A stretch of DNA of 64,000 nucleotides from Brevibacillus sp. DP1.3A (GTDB lineage Bacteria > Bacillota > Bacilli > Brevibacillales > Brevibacillaceae): the NCBI RefSeq assembly GCF_013284245.2, contig NZ_CP085876.1, positions 755,001-819,000 of the forward strand. The letters are read 5' to 3'. Shown here in pieces: positions 46,176 through 56,700 of this stretch (position 1 is its first letter; every line of letters starts with the position of its first letter). The notes below the pieces were generated by a model that was not told the DNA's origin, did not search any database, and was given only the letters and a program-made list of their open reading frames with translations. A program made the position numbers and the translations under genes.

Positions 46176-49100
46176 ATGGTTGATATAGCAATCATCGGGA
46201 TGTCCTGCAGACTACCTGGGGCGCGGAATTATCATGAATACTGGTCCAATCTGATCGAGGGCCGTTCATCTATCCGGGAAATTCCCAAGGAGCGGTGGGA
46301 CTGGAGAGACTATTGGGGAGATCCGAAAGTTGAATATTCGAAGACCAACAGCAAATGGGGCGGCTTTATTGACGATGTAGACGCTTTTGATGCAGCGTTC
46401 TTCGGCATATCGGCCAGAGAGGCGGAGGTGATGGACCCGCAGCAGCGGATGATGCTTCAGCTTTCCTGGTCGTGTCTTGAAGATGCTGGGATCGTCCCGT
46501 CAGCGTTATCGGGCAGCAAGACAGGGGTCTATATCGGCGTGTTCAACTTGGATTACAAGGAACTGCAAGAGAGGCCCTCCAGCCTTATTGAAGCTCATTA
46601 TTCGACGGGAACCGCAGCTGCTGTTATCGCGAATCGAATATCCCATTTTATGAATCTGAGAGGGCCGAGCCTTTCAGTGGACACCTCGTGCTCAAGTTCG
46701 CTGCAAGCGATTCATTTGGCGGTCCAATCGCTGCAGACAGGTGAATGCAGCATGGCTTTGGCGGGTGGCGTCAGTCTAATCCTGACTCCGACCCGCCATA
46801 TTTCATTTTCCAGAACAGGCATGCTGTCACCTACAGGCTCCTGTAAAACGTTTGATGATAACGCGGATGGATATGTCCGCAGTGAAGGCGCCGGTCTTAT
46901 TTTGCTTAAGCCCTTGGCACTGGCGGAAAAAGACGGCGATTTAATCTATGGCGTCATTAAAGGAAGCGCTGTGAATCATGTCGGTAAGACACACACCTTA
47001 ACTTATCCGAATGCACAGGCGCAGGCTGAAGTCATCGAGGAGGCGTTCCGCAAAGCGGGTCTAACGCCGGATCAGGTGAATTATATGGAGGCACACGGCA
47101 CCGGAACGCCTAAAGGCGATCCGATTGAATTTCAGGGCCTTACGCTTGCGTTTCAAAAACTCGAAGCAGAGATGGATAAGCCGCTTAGTCAGCGTTATTG
47201 CGGCATCGGTTCAGCCAAAACAAATATCGGGCATGCCGAATCCGCAGCAGGCATCGCGGGCGTGATTAAAGTGCTGCTTTCCATGAAGCACCGAACACTC
47301 CCCGGATTACAAAATTTCAAAACGTTGAACCATCGGGTTGAATTAACCGGGACTCCTTTCTATATGGTGGACCGGCCGCGGGAATGGGAGCCGCTTCTGG
47401 ATCATAATCAACAGCCGCTTCCGAGAAGAGCCGGCGTAAGCTCGTTCGGCTTCGGAGGGACGAATGGGCATGTGCTGATCGAGGAAGCGCCGCAGAGGCC
47501 GTCTCGCAAGATGGCGCAGCATGAATTGCCGTGCCATCTATTTTGTTTTTCCGCAAAGTCTGAAAAATCGCTTCTTCTATCGCTAGAGACGTTAGTCGTA
47601 TGGTTGGACAGCGAAGGAAGCGAGTGCGAAGCCGCGGACCTAAGTGCCGCCTTGCTGCTGCGCAAACAGCATTTTGGCATTCGTACCGCCATCGCGGCGC
47701 AAAGTGCGGAGGAGCTTAAAGGTCGTTTAAAGGAGCTGTTGTCTGACCGGGAAGAAGCACAGCGATTTTTGAAGCAGGAAGCTTCAAAAATAGAAAAGAC
47801 CAAAACTGCGCTTTTTCAAGAGCTGGCAGGCCTACTGATCCGAGAGCTCCGCGAATGTGTGAATGATACGCAAAAGTATCGGGAGAAAATATCGGCTTTG
47901 GCAGAGCTGTACGTAAAGGGCTATGACTTCGATGCATTGGCGCTCTTTGAAGGAATGGACCTGAACAGACTTCGATTGCCTGCCTATGCTTTTACCAAAG
48001 ACCGATACTGGATTACGGGCAGTACTCCGGAATCCGCTATTGTGCCGACGTCAGGTAGCGGAGGTGGAGGTGAGCTTCATCCTGTACTGCATCGGAACAC
48101 ATCGGACTTTGCCGGGGTTCGCTACAGTTCGGTTTTCACAGGAGAGGAATTTTTTCTCGCTCATCATGTCGTCGCCGGGAAGCGTGTATTGCCGGGTGTC
48201 ATTTACTTGGAAATGGTCCGCGAGGCGGCTGAACAGGCCGGCAGGAAATGGTTAGGCGAGCGTAAGCGTATCGTGCTGAATCGGGTGGTGTGGTCGCAGC
48301 CTGTTATTGTGACGGATAGCTCCGTTGAGGTTCATGTGTCGCTTTCGGTTCAAAATGACGATAGCTGCAGCTTTCAAGTTTACAGCGTATCCGGTGAATC
48401 AGAGCAAGATCGTGTTCTTCATTGCGAAGGTCATGTCTCGTTTCGTTCGGCTGATCCGGCTTCCAGGAAACTGCAAATTCAAGATTTCTTAAACTCCGGG
48501 CGAACCCCCGTCCCATCGCTCGTCTGTTATGAACGTATGGAAGCGATGGGTCTTCATTATGGTCCGGCTCATCAAGGAATTGAGCAACTATATCAAATGG
48601 ACGGCTTTATTGCCGCTAAGTTGTTGCTGCCGGAATCCATTTCCGATACGCGAAATCACTTTGTTCTTCATCCGAGCTTGATGGATGCGGCTCTGCAGAC
48701 GGCGGTTTACAGTTATTCAAATGCCGGACAAACGACTGTTGGTGAAAGCGGCAAGCCCTTGCTGCCTTTTACGCTGCGGGAGCTCGAAATTATACGTCCG
48801 TGCGCTTCTGCTGCTTGGGCGATTGTAAGCGAGGAAGAAGCGGGAGACAGCAAAATGAAACGTCTCCGTATTGATGTATGCGATGAGGACGGCAGCGTCT
48901 GTGTGAGCATCAAGGGCTTCGTCCTAAGGCCGCTGGAGGGCGGGTTCGCCGGCGGCGTCTCAGATCCTGCAAAACCGGAGGCGTCAAAGGCATATGCGGG
49001 ATTAATGGTGCCGTTATGGGACCCGATCACACCGGCTGCACGTAAAACGGATGCTCCGAACATACGAACCGTAATAGCCGGAGGTTCGGCAGCGAGCCGT

Positions 49101-50732
49101 GACAAGATAGGGCGGGTTATTCCGAATGCGCAGGATGTGCAGCTACAGGTGGAGGATGACCTGGAAGTATTGGCAAGAAAGCTGGAGCAGTGCGGCGAGA
49201 TCGGCCATTTTGTTTGGATTGCGCCTGACGATTCGATAGAGTCAGCCGAATCGGATGCGATGCTTGCGGCGCAGCATGAAGGCGTGCTATTCCTGTTTCG
49301 GATCATCAAAGTGCTGCTTATGTTTGGATATGGCGCAAAGTCGTTAAAGTGGAGCGTCATCACATTCCAAACCGTGCAGGTATTCCGGAAGGAAACAATT
49401 CGGCCGGCCCATGCAAGCCTTCATGGGCTTATCGGCTCGATGGCCAAGGAATATCCGAACTGGTCGGTTAGCTTTGCCGATTTGGAGCGGGAAGATGCTT
49501 GGCCGATCGAAGAGTTGATCGCATTGCCGCCTGATGAGCGGGGCGACGTATGGGCATACCGGTCCAGGAAGTGGTACCGGCAGAAAATGATCCCGTCGCG
49601 GATCCCCAAACCTGAAGGTACAGTATACCGGAAGGGAGGGGTCTATGCGGTAATCGGCGGAACCGGCGGAATCGGAGAAGCATGGAGCGAATATATGATT
49701 CGCCGGTATCAGGCGAACATCGTCTGGATTGGCCGACGGGAGATTGACGCCGGTATTCAGGAGAAGATCGATCGGCTGTCAAAACTGGGGCCGTCTCCGT
49801 GCTACATCCAAGCAGACGCAAAGGACGGGAAGGCGCTGGAACTGGCGTACGAGAGCATAAAATCCAGCTACGGACGGATCCATGGCGTCATACACTCGGC
49901 AATTGTGCTTTTGGATCAAAGTTTGGCGAATATGTCGGAGGAGCGGTTCGCAGCGGGATTGACGGCAAAGGTGGACGTGAGCGTAAGGATCGTACAGGTA
50001 TTCGGAAGGGAACAATTGGATTTCGTTCTGTTCTTCTCTTCCATGAACTCTTTTGCAAAACCCGGAGGTCAGAGCAATTACGCGGCAGGGTGCACCTTCA
50101 AAGATGCATTCGCACAGCGTCTGGCGATGGAATGGCCATGCAAAGTGAAGGTCATAAACTGGGGCTACTGGGGAGGCACAGGCATCGTTTCCTCGGAACA
50201 ATACCGAAAGCGCATGGCACAAGCAGGGGTTGGCTCCATCGAGCCGGAAGAAGCGATGGACGCACTGGAGACGCTCCTTGCCGGGCCGTTTGACCAAATG
50301 ATGCTAATCAAAACAACAAAGCCTTATCCGCTAATTGATATGAAGCATGATGAATGGATTGCAAACTATCCGGAACAGCTCTCGTCCAATATCCAACGGC
50401 TGATAACGGAGCGAAAGAGGCGCAGTGCATCGGAGCAGGAGTATCCTGTCCCAGCTTCTTCGGTATCGGTTGATGAGACAGACGATCCTGTGCTGACGTA
50501 TTTATCCGGTTTAGCCGCTGAATGGCTTCAAGTGGATTTCGGTGAAATTTGCGTGGATACTCGGCTGGAGGAATACGGGATTGATGCGGTCGTTTTTAAT
50601 GAAATGCTCGTGTCCGTAAACCTGCAATATCATATCGATTTGCAGCCGGCTGAGCTGTCTGCTCAAGCATCGCTGCGTCAGATCAGTTCATGTGTGCGCG
50701 AGGCAATAGGAATTGGCGCTGACAAGAGCTGA
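46176..50732 (+). CDS. Trans-AT polyketide synthase 1: KS-DH-KR-ACP(inactive)
   Basis: A 1518-residue modular synthase lacking an AT. KS (1-430) has Cys172 in DTSCSSSL, His307 in EAHGTG and an NIGH histidine, so it is active. DH (about 630-920) has His664 in HVVAGKRVLP and Asp837 in DAALQ. KR (about 945-1380) has the GGTGGIG nucleotide site near 1160 and Tyr1302 in NYAAG; an L-L-D-Q motif suggests a B-type KR. The C-terminal ACP-like fold (about 1435-1510) reads YGIDAVV: the serine that should carry phosphopantetheine is Ala1471. It starts at ATG 46176 behind GAAGGAG. There is no loading domain. The C-methyltransferase and working ACP that complete this module appear at the start of the next protein. 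Confidence 0.9.
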   Translation: MVDIAIIGMSCRLPGARNYHEYWSNLIEGRSSIREIPKERWDWRDYWGDPKVEYSKTNSKWGGFIDDVDAFDAAFFGISAREAEVMDPQQRMMLQLSWSCLEDAGIVPSALSGSKTGVYIGVFNLDYKELQERPSSLIEAHYSTGTAAAVIANRISHFMNLRGPSLSVDTSCSSSLQAIHLAVQSLQTGECSMALAGGVSLILTPTRHISFSRTGMLSPTGSCKTFDDNADGYVRSEGAGLILLKPLALAEKDGDLIYGVIKGSAVNHVGKTHTLTYPNAQAQAEVIEEAFRKAGLTPDQVNYMEAHGTGTPKGDPIEFQGLTLAFQKLEAEMDKPLSQRYCGIGSAKTNIGHAESAAGIAGVIKVLLSMKHRTLPGLQNFKTLNHRVELTGTPFYMVDRPREWEPLLDHNQQPLPRRAGVSSFGFGGTNGHVLIEEAPQRPSRKMAQHELPCHLFCFSAKSEKSLLLSLETLVVWLDSEGSECEAADLSAALLLRKQHFGIRTAIAAQSAEELKGRLKELLSDREEAQRFLKQEASKIEKTKTALFQELAGLLIRELRECVNDTQKYREKISALAELYVKGYDFDALALFEGMDLNRLRLPAYAFTKDRYWITGSTPESAIVPTSGSGGGGELHPVLHRNTSDFAGVRYSSVFTGEEFFLAHHVVAGKRVLPGVIYLEMVREAAEQAGRKWLGERKRIVLNRVVWSQPVIVTDSSVEVHVSLSVQNDDSCSFQVYSVSGESEQDRVLHCEGHVSFRSADPASRKLQIQDFLNSGRTPVPSLVCYERMEAMGLHYGPAHQGIEQLYQMDGFIAAKLLLPESISDTRNHFVLHPSLMDAALQTAVYSYSNAGQTTVGESGKPLLPFTLRELEIIRPCASAAWAIVSEEEAGDSKMKRLRIDVCDEDGSVCVSIKGFVLRPLEGGFAGGVSDPAKPEASKAYAGLMVPLWDPITPAARKTDAPNIRTVIAGGSAASRDKIGRVIPNAQDVQLQVEDDLEVLARKLEQCGEIGHFVWIAPDDSIESAESDAMLAAQHEGVLFLFRIIKVLLMFGYGAKSLKWSVITFQTVQVFRKETIRPAHASLHGLIGSMAKEYPNWSVSFADLEREDAWPIEELIALPPDERGDVWAYRSRKWYRQKMIPSRIPKPEGTVYRKGGVYAVIGGTGGIGEAWSEYMIRRYQANIVWIGRREIDAGIQEKIDRLSKLGPSPCYIQADAKDGKALELAYESIKSSYGRIHGVIHSAIVLLDQSLANMSEERFAAGLTAKVDVSVRIVQVFGREQLDFVLFFSSMNSFAKPGGQSNYAAGCTFKDAFAQRLAMEWPCKVKVINWGYWGGTGIVSSEQYRKRMAQAGVGSIEPEEAMDALETLLAGPFDQMMLIKTTKPYPLIDMKHDEWIANYPEQLSSNIQRLITERKRRSASEQEYPVPASSVSVDETDDPVLTYLSGLAAEWLQVDFGEICVDTRLEEYGIDAVVFNEMLVSVNLQYHIDLQPAELSAQASLRQISSCVREAIGIGADKS

Positions 50733-50781
50733 TACCCAATATCCGAAGGCGATGCATAATAAAAGAAAGGATGGCCTGCTA

Positions 50782-53700
50782 ATGTCGGGATTTAAGGTTG
50801 GAAGTCTGCAAATGAAGTGGAACGATCCGCTTCTTTGCCGGTTGCTCTGGGGTCAACTGCAATCGATTGGCATGTTTAGGGAACGAAATACGACACTGGA
50901 TGCGCTAAAAGCAGCTGCCGGCTTGCGCGGGATATACGATAGATGGCTGGAAGAAAGTGTCGCCGCACTTGCGCGGCACGGTTATCTCGAGGTTAGCGGC
51001 GGCAATATCAATGTTTACGATCCATCGCTTGTCCATATCGAGACCATCTGGGCTGAATGGGACCGACGAAAAATGGAGTGGCTCGCCGACCCGAATCTTA
51101 AATCGCAGGCCGTCTTGGTCGAAGCCGCGCTTAAGGCGCTGCCGGAGATCATTACGGGCAAAATTCCTGCAACCGACGTTATATTCCCTCAAGCCTCCAT
51201 GGCGCTGACGGAGGGGATTTACAAGAACAATCTGGCCGCGGATTACTTCAATGAAGTGATCGCAGACCTCGTGGTCGATTATGTACAAGAACGAAAGCGT
51301 CAGGACGCATCGGTACGCATCCGGATTTTAGAGATCGGCGCCGGCACGGGCGGAACGAGCGCGATGGTCTTTCGCAAGCTGAAACCGCACCAGGCGAATA
51401 TTGAGGAGTACTGCTACACGGATCTGTCCCGTGCTTTTTTTATGCACGCCGAGAAAGAATACCGGCCTGACAATCCGTATTTGACCTGTCAATTATTCGA
51501 TCTGGAGAAACCCCTAGCGGAGCAGCGCATAGAGCCGGGAGCCTATGACCTGGTGATTGCGACGAACGTTCTTCATGCTACAAAGCAGATCAGGCAAACA
51601 CTGCGCAATGCCAAAGCCGCGCTTAAAAAGAATGGGTTGCTTCTTCTCAATGAATTAAATGACAACTTCCTGTTCTCCCATCTTACCTTTGGATTTCTGG
51701 ATGGCTGGTGGAAGTATGAGGATGCAGAGCTCCGAATACCCGGCTGTCCCGGCTTGTACCCCGAGACATGGAAGCGGGTGCTGGAGGAGGAGGGCTTTCG
51801 GCACGTATTTTTCCCTGCTGAAAGCAGACATGAATGGGGGCAGCAAATTGTCATTGCAGAGAGCGACGGCATCGTTCGACAGCTTGAAAAACGTCCGGCC
51901 TTTGCCGGTGTTGCAGAGCCTGCGAGATCCCGGGCTTCGTCTTCGGTACGCTTGGATCGGATCGAAACGCAGCATGGTTACCCAGCGCCGCCCGTCAAGG
52001 TAGAAGCGGCGAACGTTCAGGACATCGACCGACACGCGATATCGGAAATGATTCGAGTGGTTATTCGGGAGAAACTGGCCGAATCGTTGAAGGTGAGTGC
52101 CGATATGATCCAAGACGATGAATCGTTTGCCGATTATGGCGTCGACTCCATCCTTGGCATTCATCTGGTGCGTATATTGAACGAGGCGCTAAAGGTGGAG
52201 CTGGAAACAACGAGTCTGTTCGACTACTCCTCCGTGAACGAATTGACTGCATATATCCAGTCGGCTTATATGGACGTTTTTATACATAAAAATGTGCTTG
52301 AACCAAAAGCAGAAGCAGCTAATGCTGCAGCTGACAGCGTCGTAATCGATACTGCGGAGCAAGAAAAGGAGATTGCTTGTGACCCGATGACGGCGGAGGG
52401 CATTGCGATTATCGGGATGAGCGGACGGTTTGCTGGCTCGGAAACGACGGATGAGCTGTGGCAGCATATCGCAAGCGGCCATGATTTGGTGGGCCCGATC
52501 ACCCGCTGGGATCTTTCTTCCCACCTGGCCTGGAGCGGATCGGATGCTTGCCGCGACGGCAGCTTTTTGGACAAGATCGACCGGTTTGATCCGATGTTCT
52601 TTAATATTTCGGGACTCGAAGCATCGTATATGGATCCCCAGCAAAGGCTGTTTCTCGAAGAAGCGTGGAAGACGCTTGAGGATGCGGGCTACGCGGGATC
52701 GGCAGCTTCAAGCCGGCAATGCGGGGTCTATGTCGGATGCTGCGGAAGCGATTACAATGAATTATTCGGTAATCATCCGCCGGCTCAATCGTTTTGGGGG
52801 AACGCGATATCCGTAATCCCATCCCGTATCTCGTACTTTCTTAATCTGCAGGGGCCTGCGGTTACGATTGACACGGCCTGCTCCAGCTCGCTGACGGCTA
52901 TTCATTTGGCTTGCCAAGCGCTTATGTCCAATGAGGTCGAAATGGCATTGGCAGGCGGTGTTTTCGTGCAAGCGACTTCTCGATTTTATGAAAACGCCAT
53001 TCGAGCCGGCATGCTCTCGCCGAGCGGCCGCTGCTATACGTTCGATGAACGGGCGGACGGCTTTGTACCCGGCGAAGGGGTTGGTGTCGTGATGCTGAAG
53101 CGGCTGAAGGACGCATTGGCAGACGGCGACCATATTTATGGTGTCATCCGGGGCTCCGGAATTAATCAGGATGGGACGACCAACGGCATTACAGCGCCAA
53201 GCGCCAAATCCCAGGAACGACTGGAGCGCCAAGTGTATGACCGCTTCCAGCTCGATCCGCAGGGGATCCAAATGATAGAGGCGCATGGAACGGGAACAAG
53301 ACTAGGCGATCCGATCGAGTTTCAGGCCTTAACGCGTGCGTTCCGGCATTATACGGATAAGGAGCATTATTGCGCTCTTGGTTCGATCAAAACGAATATC
53401 GGCCATTCAGTCGGCGCTGCCGGAGTAGCCGGCGTTATGAAAATATTGCTTGCTTTGAAGCATAAGCAGCTGCCGCCGTCGCTGCACGCAGAGCGCATCA
53501 ATTCGAATATCCGCCTGGAAGGCAGTCCGTTTTTCATCAACAAGTCCATACGGGCTTGGGAGACGGAGCCCGGCACGCCGCGCCGCGCTGCTGTCAGTTC
53601 GTTTGGCTTCAGCGGCACGAACGCCCATGCGGTCATTGAGGAGGCGCCGCCGCATATCGGACGCGGTAAGCGGAGGCGCCCTCTCTACTTGATTGTACTA

Positions 53701-56700
53701 TCCGCCCGGACAGGTGAGCAGCTGCGTATGCAAGCAGACAGGCTCGCTGCGTTTTGCAAGCGGGAGAACGGCAGTATATTCATCGGGGATATGAGCTTAA
53801 CGCTTCTTCTTGGACGGAGACATTTTGCCGACCGGCTCGCCTTCTTGGTCAGGGATACGGAGGAGCTTCTTCTCCGGCTTGAAACTTGGCTGATGAATGG
53901 AGAAGGTACGGGTATCTATGGATCTGATGGCCTTACGAAAGAGCAACGGGAGAAGCCGGATCTGAAACAGTATGGAAATGAATGTATAGCCATTTGCGCA
54001 GCGGCCGACCAAGATGCCAAGTTTATCGAGAGTCTGACCGCCGTGGCAGACTTATACAGCCAAGGCTATTCCTTGAACTATGAACAATTGTTCGAAGGGT
54101 GCAGTTATAACAGAGTGTCTCTTCCGACCTACCCCTTTGCCGATGAGCGGTATTGGGTAAACGAGGGCGGGAGCAGTCCGCGTGCAGGAGTACAGGAAGC
54201 TTTGCAATCCTCGGAGGCTTTTCATCCGTTGCTGCATCGGAATGTTTCTACGTTTGCCGAACAACGGTTTAAGTCGATCTTTACCGGCAAAGAGTTTTTC
54301 TTGGAAGACCATGTGGTGCACGGGCAGCGGGTGCTGCCGGGAGCTGCATATTTAGAGATGGCAAGGGCGGCCATTCAATCGGCCGTAAGCGATGGGGAAT
54401 ACAGCGGGAAGAAGATCCGGCTCAAAAATGTGATATGGGCTAAGCCCATCACGGCAGGGGCTGCAGCCGTTTCGGCCGAAATTACGCTGACACCGTCGAC
54501 CGACGGCGATATTGCTTTTCGGGTATACGGTCCGGCAGAAGCCGAAACCCTCTTATGCAGTGAAGGATCCGTATGCCTGGAGGAGCCGGGTGAGCAGCCG
54601 CGCATTCAGATCGACCGGCTGCTGAAGGAATGTGCTGCACGTTCGATCAGCCGGACGGAATGCTACGAGACATTTAATAGGATCGGTGTCCATTATGGTC
54701 CTTCTCATCAGGTCATGGACATTCTGCTCACCGGACAGGGCAAGGCGCTTGCGAAGCTGGTGCTTCCCGAATCCTTAGCTGCGTCTGTGCGGAGTTTTGC
54801 GTTGCACCCGAGCTTGCTGGACGGCGCGCTGCAGGCAGCTTCATGCCTGCTGCTCGGACTCGATACGGAAGCCGGCTGCCAACCAGGTACCTACCCTCCG
54901 CTTCCTTTTGCGTTGCAGGAGATGGAGCTGCTGAATGAATGCCTGCCTGTTATGTGGGCTTTCGCCCGCTTCAGTAGCGGCAGCGGTCGGCACAATCAGC
55001 TTCCAAGCCTTGACATCGATCTGCTGGACGAGCAGGGTAATATTTGCGTGCGAATGAAGGGGTATTGCGCGAGAGTGATGGAGGCGGGTACCAGGCAAGA
55101 GGATGTCTTCTTTATGGTTCCGGAATGGAGGGACAAAGCTCCGCAGCCTGGAATTGCGAATTCACGGGTAACCGAGCATACCGTGATCTTGTGCGAGCCT
55201 GCTCCCATGCTGCAAGCATCAGTGGAAAGCGCGTTTCCCGGCGTCCGTTGCTTGGCGCTGACGGCTGAAGAGGCCGCCATGGAGCAGAGATTCAGCCACT
55301 TCGCGCAGCGGATCTTCGAAGAGACCCAGCGCTTACTACGCCAAGTAACAGGGAGAGGCGTCATACAGATCGTTTATACCCCCGGTAGCGGACACGAGCT
55401 GCTAGCGGGATTGCGAGGGCTGCTAAAAACGATGCGTCTGGAAAACCCGCATATGTCAGGGCAACTGATTGAAATATCACAAGACGATACAGAGCTCGCA
55501 ATCGTGCAAAAGCTTCGCGATAATCTCGATCATCCCGAGGATACGCATATCGGCTATCAAGGTTCCCGCCGTATGGTGATGACACTCAAGAGGCGGGCTC
55601 CTGAAGAGGGAACGAACTCCCGTTTATGGAAGGACGATGGCGTTTATCTCATTACGGGCGGAGCAGGTGGCTTGGGTATCATTTTTGCGAAGGAAATCGC
55701 TCGAGCCGTACGCGGAGCGACGATCATTCTGACCGGCCGAGCACAGTGCGATCCAAATAAGCTGTACGAGATCAAAAATTCTGTTTCGGGAAACGCCGAC
55801 ATTGTATATAAGCAAGCCGATATGACACGGATGGAAGAGGTAAAGCGGCTGGTTCACGCTATCGAGACGGAATACGGCGGATTGAACGGGGTCCTTCACA
55901 GTGCCGGCGTGCATGCGGATAATTATTTACTTCGCAAAAGCAAGGACGAATGGAATGCGGTATTGGCTCCTAAGGTTTCGGGGCTCGTCCACCTGGATCA
56001 AGCAACGAAGCATATCCCTTTGGATGTATTCGTCATGTTTTCATCTGTGGTTGCTTGGCTTGGCAATCCCGGGCAGGCGGACTATAGCACGGCGAACGCG
56101 TTTATGGACGCGTATGCCGCCTTCCGCAGCAGACTGGCCGCGGAGGGCCAAAGAAAAGGCCATACTTGTTCCATTAACTGGCCGTTATGGCAAGAAGGCG
56201 GCATGAGGGCAGGCGAACATGCGGAGCGTGAGCTCGCCAAGGCGATCGGATTGATTCCGATGTCCACCAAAGCCGGAATCCGGGCCTTCGATCAGGCGAT
56301 GTCAATCGGTTCGCCGAACGTGATCGTCGCGGCCGGAAGCGCTGATCGATTGGAGCAAGCCCTGACAGGGGATATCCAAGTATCGTCAGATGACGTGAAG
56401 CAGTACGAATCGGCAATGGACACCCTTTCGACCGAAGTGGAAGAACGTGTCCTCCTAAAAGTGAGGGAGATCGTTTCCTCCGTCATTCGGCTGCCGCTGC
56501 ATCGGGTGGAAGCGGATGCGCACATGATGACGTTCGGGCTGGATTCCATTATCGTCATGCAATTGACGGGACAGCTCGAGCGTCTGTTCGGCTCCTTGCC
56601 GAAAACGCTGTTTTTCGAATATCAAAATCTGCGTGACTTGGCGAAGTTTTTCATACAGCGGCACGAATCACGTTGCGCGCAATTATTCGGCGATCGTCCT

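Noticed and set aside
50586-50588. Frameshift or simple error as the cause of the missing ACP serine in PKS1
   Set aside because: The frame is intact around it, the fold residues continue, and PKS2 shows an independent change at the same position, so a single-base error is unlikely, though not excluded.
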